Source: Saprospiraceae bacterium (GTDB taxonomy: Bacteria; Bacteroidota; Bacteroidia; Chitinophagales; Saprospiraceae). Taken from it: a stretch of DNA of 64,000 nucleotides. The DNA lies in NCBI GenBank assembly GCA_016718505.1, contig JADKDE010000002.1, positions 186,001-250,000 of the forward strand, given 5' to 3'. The translations under genes and the position numbers were made by a program. Shown here piece after piece: positions 17,634 to 26,344 of this stretch (position 1 is the first letter of the stretch; each line of letters begins with the position of its first letter). A model generated the notes under the pieces. The model had not been told where the DNA came from, did no database searches, and saw nothing but the letters and a program-made list of their open reading frames with translations.

Positions 17634-18041
17634 ATGCATAAAATTTTTTCAAAAATAGAACCCAATACATTACTCCATTTAATATATAGAAAAGAAGAAA
17701 TTAGTGGTCGAACAAATATAGCTCCAGATGACGAATTTCTGCAGTTAGCGAGTTTGAAAATGGCTAAGGGAACAACTTTCAAAGCTCATAAACATATAAT
17801 AGTTGAAAAGACAACTAATATTGCACAAGAGTCTTGGTTAGTGATTCAAGGAAGTGTAAGATGTATTTTTTATGACCTAGATGATGTAATTTTGGAAGAA
17901 CCAGTACTTTACCCAGGAGACTGTTCAATGACTTTCCGAGGAGGACACAACTACCTCATACTAGAAGATGATACAATAGTTTATGAATATAAAACTGGAC
18001 CTTATTTAGGTATTGAAATGGATAAAGAATTTATAAAATAA
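17634..18041 (+). CDS. Cupin-fold protein
   Basis: A 135-residue single-domain protein. FKAHKHIIVEKTT near residue 50 supplies a His-rich metal-site pattern, SWLVIQGSVRCIFYDLDD gives the cupin beta strands, and VLYPGDCSMTFRGGHNYLI gives the second motif with another His. It sits 19 bases after the putative capsule transferase and 8 bases before the second gmd. It could be a sugar epimerase/isomerase or a WbuC-like accessory protein. The sequence does not allow a reaction to be assigned. Confidence 0.6.
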   Translation: MHKIFSKIEPNTLLHLIYRKEEISGRTNIAPDDEFLQLASLKMAKGTTFKAHKHIIVEKTTNIAQESWLVIQGSVRCIFYDLDDVILEEPVLYPGDCSMTFRGGHNYLILEDDTIVYEYKTGPYLGIEMDKEFIK

Positions 18042-18049
18042 AAAATAAA

Positions 18050-19015
18050 ATGAAAAAAGCATTTATTACAGGGATATCAGGGCAAGACGGCAGTTATTTA
18101 GCAGAGTATTTGCTTAATTTAGGATATGAAGTTCATGGGATTGTAAGAAGGAATTCAGTGCCAGAACATCAACAAAGTAGAATAGATTTTCATAGAGAAA
18201 ATATTCATGTTTATTATGGAGATTTAACAGACGCATCAGGTTTAGAACGATTGCTAAAGAAGATTCAACCTGATGAAATTTATAATTTAGGAGCACAAAG
18301 CCATGTGCGGATTAGTTTTGATGTACCTAACTATACAGTTCAAACAAATGCCTTAGGAGTACTAAATATTTTAGAAGCATATAGAAATGCTTGTCCAGAA
18401 GCTAAATTTTATCAAGCAAGTTCTTCTGAAATGTTTGGGAGTTCTGTTGATGAGGATGGTTTTCAAAGAGAAACAACACGTATGACACCAGTAAGTCCAT
18501 ATGGGTGTTCCAAAGTATTTGCTTATAATTTAGTCCATAATTATAGAAATGCTTACAAACTTCATGCTGCAAATGGTATTTTATTTAATCACGAATCTCC
18601 AAGAAGAGGAAGTAACTTCGTTACTAACAAAGTTGTCAAAGGAGCCGTCCTTATAAAAAAAGGGTTGGCAAAAAAGTTGGAAATGGGAAATATGGATTCC
18701 TTCAGAGATTGGGGACATTCAAAAGATTATGTTAGAGCAATGCATATGATAATCAACCATGATATTGCGGATGATTTTGTAGTTGCCACAGGTACTACTC
18801 ATTCAGTTAGGGAAATGACAGATTATGTTTTTTCAAAGTTAGGTTTAGACTTTAATGAATTTGTAGTTCAAAATCCAATTTATTTAAGGCCTGAAGAACT
18901 GCCTTATTTAAGAGGTGATTGCAGTAAGTTAAAAAAGACTTTTAATTGGGCGCCAGAATATACATTTGAGACAATGATGGATGAAATGATTGATTTTTGG
19001 ATGAAAACTTTATAG
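18050..19015 (+). CDS. gmd: GDP-mannose 4,6-dehydratase, second homologue
   Basis: A 321-residue Gmd-family SDR with GISGQDGSYLAEYLL, RRNSVPEHQQSRID, NLGAQSHVRISFDVPNYT, the catalytic SPYGCSKVFAYN and GILFNHESPRRGSNFVTNKV. It is about 48 residues shorter than the Gmd at 9,479, mainly in the C-terminal half, which is common for homologues in perosamine-type clusters. Its product, GDP-4-keto-6-deoxymannose, is probably used by the DegT aminotransferase and acyltransferase just downstream. Confidence 0.88.
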   Translation: MKKAFITGISGQDGSYLAEYLLNLGYEVHGIVRRNSVPEHQQSRIDFHRENIHVYYGDLTDASGLERLLKKIQPDEIYNLGAQSHVRISFDVPNYTVQTNALGVLNILEAYRNACPEAKFYQASSSEMFGSSVDEDGFQRETTRMTPVSPYGCSKVFAYNLVHNYRNAYKLHAANGILFNHESPRRGSNFVTNKVVKGAVLIKKGLAKKLEMGNMDSFRDWGHSKDYVRAMHMIINHDIADDFVVATGTTHSVREMTDYVFSKLGLDFNEFVVQNPIYLRPEELPYLRGDCSKLKKTFNWAPEYTFETMMDEMIDFWMKTL

Positions 19016-19777
19016 ATGAAATATTATATAATACCCCTTCTAAAAAAAATGAGAATATACCAGTTGGTTATTACCATTTATTTAAGTTTAAACAATTTAC
19101 TTTTACAAATTTATCCAAAATCATTAAATAGAATTAGAATATTAAAAAATGACTTAATATTCGATGTAGGTGCTAATATTGGAGTAAAAACCGAATATTA
19201 TAGGAAGAATGGGTGGAGAGTAATATGTTTTGAGCCTCAAAAATTATTGGTTGAAAAATTAAAACAAAAATTTGAAGGCGATGACGATGTCATAATTGAG
19301 CACTGTGGGATAGGAAGCGAAAAAAGTGAGTTGTTATTGAAAAAGAGTTCAACCAGCCATAGCCAAGCCACATTTGATGCAGAACGTAGAAGAGAAGTAG
19401 ATTTAATTCGAAAGAATAATTTTACTTTTGATGAAGAAGAAATTGTTAAGGTTGATACACTTGATTACATGATTAAAAAACATGGTTTACCAAAGTATAT
19501 CAAAATAGACGTTGAGACTTTTGAAATAGAGGTTATTTCTGGATTGAGTCAAAAAGTAGATTATCTTTCATTTGAATACAATAATTTACAACTTGAAAAT
19601 ACTTTAAAAATAATTGACAAACTTGAGAAATTAAAATTTAGTCAATTTACTTATGGAGTGGGCGAAGGATTTCCATATCCTTGGTCAAAGTGGTTTGGAA
19701 TACAGGAGTTTAAAAAATCACTAGAGCAAAAGGCACACTTCAATAAAGTTGGAGGAGGAGATATTTATTGTATGTAA
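19016..19777 (+). CDS. FkbM-family methyltransferase
   Basis: A 253-residue protein starting directly after the gmd stop codon. A hydrophobic stretch lies near the N-terminus. The SAM motif is LIFDVGANIGVKTEYY near residue 50, followed by CFEPQ and the FkbM hallmark KYIKIDVETFEIEVISGL near residue 160. Members O-methylate hydroxyl groups of polysaccharides and secondary metabolites. It sits between gmd and an acyltransferase, so a 6-deoxyhexose of the repeat unit is a likely target, though the acceptor is not proven. Confidence 0.85.
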   Translation: MKYYIIPLLKKMRIYQLVITIYLSLNNLLLQIYPKSLNRIRILKNDLIFDVGANIGVKTEYYRKNGWRVICFEPQKLLVEKLKQKFEGDDDVIIEHCGIGSEKSELLLKKSSTSHSQATFDAERRREVDLIRKNNFTFDEEEIVKVDTLDYMIKKHGLPKYIKIDVETFEIEVISGLSQKVDYLSFEYNNLQLENTLKIIDKLEKLKFSQFTYGVGEGFPYPWSKWFGIQEFKKSLEQKAHFNKVGGGDIYCM

Positions 19778-19786
19778 ATAAATAGA

Positions 19787-20347
19787 ATGGAAAATATATT
19801 CTTCGATCGAAAGGAACTAAAGTATTGCGGGAAAAATGTTATCATTGGAAAAACTGTACGAATTAGATATCCTGAATTAGTAGAAATTGGTGATAATTGT
19901 ATCATTGATGATTTTACGTATATTTCTACGGCATTAAAATTAAATGGGTACAACCACATATCAAGTGGGTGTAAATTGATAGGAGGTAAAAATTGCTTAA
20001 TTGAGTTTAATTCGTTCTCTACGTTAGCCCCAAATGTGGTTTTATCTGCAGGTTCTGATGATTATTTAAGTGGAATTGCAACCCCACTTGTAGATATTAG
20101 ATTCAAAGGGAAAGTTCAATATGGAAACCTGAAAATAGGAAAGCATTGTATAGTTGGAAGCGGTAGTGTTATTTTACCAAATTGTGACCTTGAAGATGGA
20201 GCTAGTGTTGGAGCCCTATCCTTAGTAAATAGAAAACTGCCGGCGTGGGGACTTTATGCAGGAATACCCGTAAAATTTTTAAAAGAAAGAGACCGCATGA
20301 AAATTAATGAACTTGAGATAGAGTTTTTAAAAAATAGTATTATATGA
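19787..20347 (+). CDS. Left-handed beta-helix (hexapeptide) acyltransferase
   Basis: A 186-residue protein made largely of hexapeptide repeats (KTVRIRYPELVEIGDNC, GKHCIVGSGSVILPNC, DGASVGALSLV) and closing with WGLYAGIPVKFLKERD, the usual end of the acetyltransferase fold. It overlaps the DegT aminotransferase start by 4 bases. Together they fit transamination followed by N-acylation of a GDP-4-amino sugar (GDP-perosamine type). The acyl donor, presumably acetyl- or another acyl-CoA, is not evident. Confidence 0.82.
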   Translation: MENIFFDRKELKYCGKNVIIGKTVRIRYPELVEIGDNCIIDDFTYISTALKLNGYNHISSGCKLIGGKNCLIEFNSFSTLAPNVVLSAGSDDYLSGIATPLVDIRFKGKVQYGNLKIGKHCIVGSGSVILPNCDLEDGASVGALSLVNRKLPAWGLYAGIPVKFLKERDRMKINELEIEFLKNSII

Positions 20348-21432
20348 TATTACAAATGGAGCCTTGGTTTGGCGAAGAAGAAAAAAAAGAGATCTTATCT
20401 TATCTGGATGAAGGAGGTTGGTTTACTGAATTCAAAAGGACTGAAAAGTTTGAAAATCTTTTAGCTGAATTCACATCAGCTAAGCATTGTATTGTCTTCA
20501 ATAATGGCACAATAAGCCTTACTTTAGCAGCAATATCAGGGGATATTGGACCAGGGGATGAAGTAATAGTTCCCAATTATTCCATGATTGCAACTCCCAA
20601 CTCGGTTAAAATGCTAGGAGCAATACCAGTTTTTGTAGATGTGGAACCAGAAACCCTTTGTTTAGACATCTCTAAAGTCAAAGAGGCAATGACTTCTAAA
20701 ACAAAAGCTATAATTTTTGTAAATGCTAATGGCAGAAATCCAACATATCCAATTGAAAATCTACTAAATTTATGTAAAGAATATAAGTTGTTTTTGATAG
20801 AAGATTCAGCCCAATCATTAGGTTCACGATATCCTGATGGTGTTCATCAAGGGTTGAAAGGAGATGTTGGCTCTTTTTCATTTTCAGCTCCCAAAATTAT
20901 TTCGACAGGACAGGGTGGCTGTCTAATTACGAATAATGATGAAATTGCATTTAAATTAAGGCGATTGAAAGATTTCGGTCGTAGTGGTGGAGGTAATGAT
21001 ATACATGATTGGATAGGATATAATTTTAAGTTTACAGAATTGCAAGCATGTGTTGGTATTGCACAAATGGCAAAACTTTCTTGGAGAATAGAAAGAAAAA
21101 AGCAAATTTATTCAAAGTATAAAAAATATTTAGAAAATACTAAAGGAATAAACTTATTTTCCCAAGACATAGTTAACACTACACCTTGGTTTATAGATTG
21201 TATTGCTGAGCAGAGAAATAAACTCCAAGACTTTCTCAAAACAAAAAATATTGGAACAAGAATAATGTATCCACCTATTAATCAACAAAAAGCTTATCAA
21301 GTTGAAGGAAGTTTTCCGACAAGTGAATTGATAGGACAAAGAGGACTTTGGTTACCTTCTGCTTCACAAATTACAGACTCTCAGATTGAGTTTATTTGTG
21401 AAAGCATTAATGAGTTTTATGAAAACTCCTAG
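20344..21432 (+). CDS. DegT/DnrJ/EryC1/StrS sugar aminotransferase (GDP-perosamine synthase-like)
   Basis: A 362-residue PLP-dependent enzyme. It has FNNGTISLTLAA (phosphate-binding region), PNYSMIATPNSVKMLGAIPV, the PLP-stacking EDSAQSLGSRY and the catalytic lysine in SFSFSAPKIISTGQGG near residue 184. It ends with VGIAQMAKL and a normal C-terminal subdomain. Placed after gmd and fused by overlap to an acyltransferase gene, it most plausibly aminates C4 of GDP-4-keto-6-deoxymannose. Other DegT reactions remain possible. Confidence 0.85.
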   Translation: MILQMEPWFGEEEKKEILSYLDEGGWFTEFKRTEKFENLLAEFTSAKHCIVFNNGTISLTLAAISGDIGPGDEVIVPNYSMIATPNSVKMLGAIPVFVDVEPETLCLDISKVKEAMTSKTKAIIFVNANGRNPTYPIENLLNLCKEYKLFLIEDSAQSLGSRYPDGVHQGLKGDVGSFSFSAPKIISTGQGGCLITNNDEIAFKLRRLKDFGRSGGGNDIHDWIGYNFKFTELQACVGIAQMAKLSWRIERKKQIYSKYKKYLENTKGINLFSQDIVNTTPWFIDCIAEQRNKLQDFLKTKNIGTRIMYPPINQQKAYQVEGSFPTSELIGQRGLWLPSASQITDSQIEFICESINEFYENS

Positions 21433-22465
21433 ACTATTACATCTGGATATAATAAGAGGAATTGCTGCACTATCGGTTTTTTTTGCACATTTTCATCATC
21501 CTATATCTATATTTATTAATAACATTTTAAATCATACTATTGGAGTTAACAATGGTTTACATTTTGGAGTTGTTATATTTATAGTATTAAGTGGATTTTG
21601 CATACACTTACCGAATGCCGAAGTAAATAATTTATCAGATATTTTGTGGAAAAAATATTTTCTAAAACGATTTTTTAGAGTAGTGCCAGTTTTGATTGTG
21701 GGAATACTATTAGGTCTACTCGTATATAACATATCTTTTTTTTCGGAAAGTGAATTTAATATTTTTCACCTAGTTAAATTATACTTTAAATTAATAGTTG
21801 TTAACCCATTTTATTTTATTGGGCTAAATGGGCCAATAGGAAATATTATTTTAGCAACAGTAATAGTGGAATTATGGCTATATGTCACATATCCAATTGT
21901 TTTTTATTTGGCAAGAAAGTTTGGTTTGATACTTACTTTCTTTTTCGCATGCTTATTATATTTAATTCCTTTTTTCTGCAGTTTTGGACTCCAAATAAAG
22001 ATTGATGGAGCATGGTTAATTTCAAGTTCATATTATGGTTTTTTAATATTGTGGATTATGGGTTTTATTTCAGCAGAATTATTAGTGCGATATAAAAAAT
22101 TTATTAAAAATGATGTTTTGATATGGATAGCCCTATGCACATTATATTTTACAATTGGCACTATTTTTAAATTTGATAAATTGCATTATTTACTAACACC
22201 GATGCTAGGTTTAATTGTTGCTATATTCTTATTAAAATACGAATATTTGCAAATATATTTTCCTAATTGTGGTTATTTGCTCATTAAAATATTTGTATAT
22301 ATCGGTACTATAAGTTATAGTTTATATGCAATTCATTTACCAATTATTACAGTTTTAGACTCAAAAGAAAATTATAATATAAATTTTTGTATTATTTTAG
22401 TAAGTGTTTTATTGACATATTACATTATTGAGAAGCCCTTTATGCTCATGATGAAGAAGTTATGA
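21419..22465 (+). CDS. Membrane O-acyltransferase (acyltransferase-3 family)
   Basis: I chose the ATG at 21419, which overlaps the aminotransferase stop and gives the canonical N-terminus RLLHLDIIRGIAALSVFFAH of the family, with the RG...H active-site pattern. About 348 residues with roughly ten membrane segments follow. A middle region has YFLKRFFRVVPV, and it ends in EKPFMLMMKKL. It would O-acetylate (or otherwise acylate) a sugar in the inner membrane during repeat-unit assembly. Confidence 0.85.
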   Translation: MKTPRLLHLDIIRGIAALSVFFAHFHHPISIFINNILNHTIGVNNGLHFGVVIFIVLSGFCIHLPNAEVNNLSDILWKKYFLKRFFRVVPVLIVGILLGLLVYNISFFSESEFNIFHLVKLYFKLIVVNPFYFIGLNGPIGNIILATVIVELWLYVTYPIVFYLARKFGLILTFFFACLLYLIPFFCSFGLQIKIDGAWLISSSYYGFLILWIMGFISAELLVRYKKFIKNDVLIWIALCTLYFTIGTIFKFDKLHYLLTPMLGLIVAIFLLKYEYLQIYFPNCGYLLIKIFVYIGTISYSLYAIHLPIITVLDSKENYNINFCIILVSVLLTYYIIEKPFMLMMKKL

Positions 22466-22466
22466 T

Positions 22467-23237
22467 ATGAAAAACAAGCTTCAAATATTAGTATTATCTT
22501 TTGATGGATTTAGCGACATATGGCCAATATTTTTTGATTCATTTTATAAAAATTGGATTGACTGCCCTTTTAAAATTAATTTAATAACTAACTATAAGAA
22601 ATATGAAGATGAAAGAGTTAATTCAATTAAAACGGGTGAAGATGTAAGTTGGTCATATAATCTAATGAAAGCACTAGTTACTTTAGAAACTGATTATGTA
22701 CTAATATTATATGATGATGCAATAATAAACAAGCCAGTTAACTCAAAAAAAATATTAGAATTTTTAGATATTTGTTACAAGCTAAAATTGAATTATTTTA
22801 GATTAAGGAACTCGCCCGATCCTGACATAAGGATTAATGAAGAGTATGGTGAAATACTTCGAAACAGTTACTATAGAACTTCATTATTTAGTTCAATAAT
22901 AAATAGGAAAGTCCTCTTAAACTTATTAAGGGCAGAAGAGAATGCTTGGGATTTTGAATTTAATGGAACTTATCGGTCTAGGAATTTAAGTGGTTTTTTT
23001 GCTACCTATGAGTACCATATACCTATTTTGCATGCAATTGAAAAAGGCAAATGGAGAGAAGAAGCTGTTATATTGGCGAAATCGTTTGGTATTGATTGTG
23101 GTAAAAGAGGTTACTATATTCCAACGAAATCTAATTTAAAGCAATCTTTGAAGCAAAAGATTATATTTTTTATTCCACAAAAATATCATATTAGATTAAT
23201 TTATTGGGTAAGGAAGCTTAAAAAACTACTACGATGA
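22467..23237 (+). CDS. Putative glycosyltransferase, GT-A-like
   Basis: A 256-residue protein of uncertain family. LQILVLSFDGFSDIWPIFF opens a possible Rossmann-like nucleotide-binding half. TDYVLILYDDAIINKPVN near residue 80 resembles the metal-binding acidic motif of GT-A enzymes (YDDA). The C-terminus is basic and hydrophobic (IIFFIPQKYHIRLIYWVRK), compatible with membrane association. It overlaps the next acyltransferase gene by 4 bases and lies within the transferase part of the locus. The glycosyltransferase assignment rests on that motif and the context. Confidence 0.5.
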   Translation: MKNKLQILVLSFDGFSDIWPIFFDSFYKNWIDCPFKINLITNYKKYEDERVNSIKTGEDVSWSYNLMKALVTLETDYVLILYDDAIINKPVNSKKILEFLDICYKLKLNYFRLRNSPDPDIRINEEYGEILRNSYYRTSLFSSIINRKVLLNLLRAEENAWDFEFNGTYRSRNLSGFFATYEYHIPILHAIEKGKWREEAVILAKSFGIDCGKRGYYIPTKSNLKQSLKQKIIFFIPQKYHIRLIYWVRKLKKLLR

Positions 23238-23791
23238 TTTGGGTTCTTAAACTTAAATTGAAGCTTTTTTCTTTATTTAGATTGTATTTTTGGAGTTATT
23301 TTTATCGAATTTATTTTAATCTGCATCCAGCATTTAAAGTAGGTAAAAATTTCTACTGCACAGGCCGATTGCTCCTCAATATTCATCCTGAAGCTATTAT
23401 TATAATAGGTGATAATTGTAGAATTCATTCAGGGTATAAAGAAAATCCTTTTTATGGTGAAAGACCAACATTGCTAAATGTAAATAAATGTGCCAAATTG
23501 ATTTTAGGTAATAATATAGGAATAAGTAATTCCTCAATTTATTGTACACACGAGATAAATATTGAGGATTATGTTATGATTGGAGGTGGCTGCCAAATCT
23601 ATGACTCTAACTTCCATCCATTGGATTTTGAATCAAGAGTTGGTTTAAATGGAGTTCAAAATACAAAGTCTGAGAAAATTATAATAAAACTAGGAGCATT
23701 TATTGGAGGTGGTACACATATTACAAAAGGAAGTTGCATTTCAGAAAAAGAAATTGTACCTTCGATGAGTAGAATCACCAAAATAAAATAA
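23234..23791 (+). CDS. Left-handed beta-helix (hexapeptide) acyltransferase
   Basis: A 185-residue protein with a ~30-residue hydrophobic/basic N-terminus, then hexapeptide turns IIIIGDNCRIHSG, KLILGNNIGISNSSIYC, INIEDYVMIGGGCQIYDS and IIIKLGAFIGGGTHITKGS. The catalytic-type His sits in the DSNFHPLDFE segment (position ~133) that is typical of WbbJ/LacA-like acetyltransferases. It overlaps the upstream gene by 4 bases. It is a likely cytoplasmic O-acetyltransferase of a sugar nucleotide or lipid-linked sugar. Confidence 0.82.
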   Translation: MIWVLKLKLKLFSLFRLYFWSYFYRIYFNLHPAFKVGKNFYCTGRLLLNIHPEAIIIIGDNCRIHSGYKENPFYGERPTLLNVNKCAKLILGNNIGISNSSIYCTHEINIEDYVMIGGGCQIYDSNFHPLDFESRVGLNGVQNTKSEKIIIKLGAFIGGGTHITKGSCISEKEIVPSMSRITKIK

Positions 23792-23795
23792 CAAA

Positions 23796-25061
23796 ATGGT
23801 AATACAGCCTATAGTAAATAACGGTTTATTGATCAATCAAACGAATATCAATAGCCTGCCTCTTCCCTCTAGATGTGACCTTTTAAAATTGCAAGGGCAG
23901 ATTAATTTGCAAAATATCAATGACTTGACTTTAGACTTTGGAGGCAGAATTTTTATCCCTCATAATGGTCAAATAACGTCTTTTTTGAAGATTTTTAGAT
24001 GCAGTAAAATTACTATAAGAGACGTAACATTTAAAGGGTTTAATACATTGGAAGAGGGTATTTTTCATGGTATTGAAGTATCTCAATCCACTGAAATTAC
24101 TTTGGAAAAAATTCAATTGGATAATATTGGAATTGACGGGGTTACAATTGCTGATTCCAGCCGGGCCGAATTCAACAATTTGACAATAAGAGGTTCTGGG
24201 AATAATGGAATATCTGTAACAGACAACGTAGACGGACTTGACATTTTAAATTGCCATATTGTAGGTACAAAAAAAGGACTCCATCCAATGCAGAAAGCCG
24301 GCTTTGGAATTGATATTGAAGCTAATAATATTCAAAATGCTGGAGCTAAGAATATTATGATTAAGCATTGTAACATTATTGGAAATTATTCCGCTGGAAT
24401 AAATATTAATAAAACTGGTTCACCCTCCAATATTAAGATTGATAATTGCCGAATTTTATATAATGATTTGGGAGTGCATTTTGAAGGTGGAATTGGAGTG
24501 AGTATAAATGATAATTCAATCACAAGCTGCACAATCGCCAATAATAATTCTTGTGGAATCCTCTCCTCCCTAGACAATACTTGTTTGTCTATAAATGATT
24601 GCAAAGTTGGAAGTAATGGTCAAGACAATATTAAAATAGTTGCCAATACAGGCAAAAAAATAACGATTGAAAAAAATTTTATTTCTGAAGCTGGGCAAAA
24701 TAATATTTCTTTAGATAATAATTTACTTACTTTGGTGCAAGTTAATTTCAATATAAAAGATAATTTCATTAAAGATGCCAGAATAGGCATTGAAATTTCT
24801 GCTTTGCAGGATGTCAATTTGGATAAAAATATTTTTTCAAGTTGTTTATTTGCTATCAATTTAAGAAACAAAAATGGTCTTTTATCAAGAGATATAAAAT
24901 TGCTCGACAATCTATTTGATTTGAATAATGTGTCTATATTTGGAGAGGTTGATAGTCAAAATAGTTTATTTTTGAACAATTCAATGACTACAACAGGTGG
25001 CGAACTAAAATTAAAAGATCAAATGTTGCAATCTTTGATAATTTCTTTTGTGACCGTTTAG
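23796..25061 (+). CDS. Right-handed parallel beta-helix protein, no signal peptide
   Basis: A 421-residue protein built of ~20-25-residue repeats rich in N/D/I/G (for example NNLTIRGSGNNGISV), the pattern of pectate-lyase-like parallel beta-helices. A conserved-looking KAGFGIDIE segment lies near residue 168. No signal peptide or lipobox is visible. It follows an acyltransferase by 4 bases and precedes the flippase. Such proteins in polysaccharide loci may be glycan lyases, C5-epimerases or hydrolases. No catalytic assignment is possible. A second, lipoprotein version is encoded at 29,690. Confidence 0.72.
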   Translation: MVIQPIVNNGLLINQTNINSLPLPSRCDLLKLQGQINLQNINDLTLDFGGRIFIPHNGQITSFLKIFRCSKITIRDVTFKGFNTLEEGIFHGIEVSQSTEITLEKIQLDNIGIDGVTIADSSRAEFNNLTIRGSGNNGISVTDNVDGLDILNCHIVGTKKGLHPMQKAGFGIDIEANNIQNAGAKNIMIKHCNIIGNYSAGININKTGSPSNIKIDNCRILYNDLGVHFEGGIGVSINDNSITSCTIANNNSCGILSSLDNTCLSINDCKVGSNGQDNIKIVANTGKKITIEKNFISEAGQNNISLDNNLLTLVQVNFNIKDNFIKDARIGIEISALQDVNLDKNIFSSCLFAINLRNKNGLLSRDIKLLDNLFDLNNVSIFGEVDSQNSLFLNNSMTTTGGELKLKDQMLQSLIISFVTV

Positions 25062-25135
25062 CTTCAGCACTCAACCGTTAATTCTGCTATATAATCAATA
25101 AAATTATCCAAGGCTTAATATATGGATCTTATCCA

Positions 25136-26344
25136 TTGTTGAATTTAGTAAGGATAGTAAGTACCCTTATATGTGTCCAATGGATAGAACCTAGCATGAT
25201 GGCAGTATGGACTTATTTGACTGTGTATGAAACCTATTTTATGATATTTAGGTTTGGTGTATTTAATGCGTTCAATAGGGAGTATGCATATCTTTTGGGC
25301 AAGAGTGAGTCAAAATCGGCTTTAGAATATTTAAACACTACTGAAACTTTTGCATTAATATTAAGTGTATTTATCGGGATCACATTTTTTTTAAGCATGA
25401 CATTTTTCCAAATGAACCTGCCTTTTTGGACTTTTGGAGTGCTTATATTTAGTATGGTTTTGCCCATAAAAATATATGCAGGATTTAAAGAATTATGTTA
25501 TAGGAGCGGAAGTGATTTCAAAAAATTTGCAATAATTCAATACTGGACAATATTCGCAAATATTGTGGGTATTATTTTTGTATATATGAATGGTTTTGAA
25601 GGTTTTTTATGGCGAGTTCTTTTTATTCATATTGTGATATTAGTGGTCACTTTAATAAATAGGCCCCAAAAATTCAAATTGTTTTTTGATGGGGGTATCT
25701 TTATTCGCCTATTTAAAGATGGCATACCACTTTTTTTTTCAAATTATGGTCAAAGCTTGCTAAGTACATTTCCAGTTTGGTTTTTGAGTTATTTTGTTGG
25801 TCCCATTGCAGTGGGTTTATTTTACCCAGTTAGTTTAGTGGTTTCATTAGTAGGAATGTTACCTGGTATCATATCTATTTATTTATTACCTCAGCTCAAT
25901 TTCGCCCTCGGGCGTGATCAAGATCCTAGTTCTATTATAGAAAGAAGTAAATCAACAACATCAAAAACTGCATTTTACTTATTACCATTTTGTGTTATTG
26001 GTATGCTTTTGGTACCATTTTTTATTTCTTGGGTTTTACCAAAATATTCTGAAGCTATATTAGCTTCTCAGATTGCATTTTTATTGGGCTGGTTTCAGGT
26101 TTTCAACCTTTTAGGAAATCCATTTTCGGTGTTAAAGTCTTGGAACTTGCTTTATCAAAATATAATTATTCAAATAGTAATTCATGCCTTAATTCCATTT
26201 ACTTTGATGACAATAATTAAAACCGAGTACAAAATTGAGCTATTATTGATAAGTTTGATATTGTCAAAAATATTTTGCATTATAGTGAATTATTTTCAGC
26301 TTTCAAGGTTGAAAATGAACAAAAATCGAATTGAAATAAATTGA
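25136..26344 (+). CDS. Polysaccharide flippase, Wzx-like
   Basis: A polytopic membrane protein of 402 residues from the TTG start, with about 10-12 hydrophobic segments, an early FGVFNAFNREYAYLLG loop and FFSNYGQSLLSTFPVWFLSYFVG mid-protein. This layout fits the Wzx/MATE-like flippase superfamily. The open frame reaches back to 25082 without ATG or GTG and would add IIQGLIYGSYPL, which reads like genuine flippase sequence, so the true start may be lost through an indel or use a rare codon. It exports lipid-linked repeat units to the periplasm. A second flippase is encoded at 47.6 kb. Confidence 0.78.
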   Translation: MLNLVRIVSTLICVQWIEPSMMAVWTYLTVYETYFMIFRFGVFNAFNREYAYLLGKSESKSALEYLNTTETFALILSVFIGITFFLSMTFFQMNLPFWTFGVLIFSMVLPIKIYAGFKELCYRSGSDFKKFAIIQYWTIFANIVGIIFVYMNGFEGFLWRVLFIHIVILVVTLINRPQKFKLFFDGGIFIRLFKDGIPLFFSNYGQSLLSTFPVWFLSYFVGPIAVGLFYPVSLVVSLVGMLPGIISIYLLPQLNFALGRDQDPSSIIERSKSTTSKTAFYLLPFCVIGMLLVPFFISWVLPKYSEAILASQIAFLLGWFQVFNLLGNPFSVLKSWNLLYQNIIIQIVIHALIPFTLMTIIKTEYKIELLLISLILSKIFCIIVNYFQLSRLKMNKNRIEIN

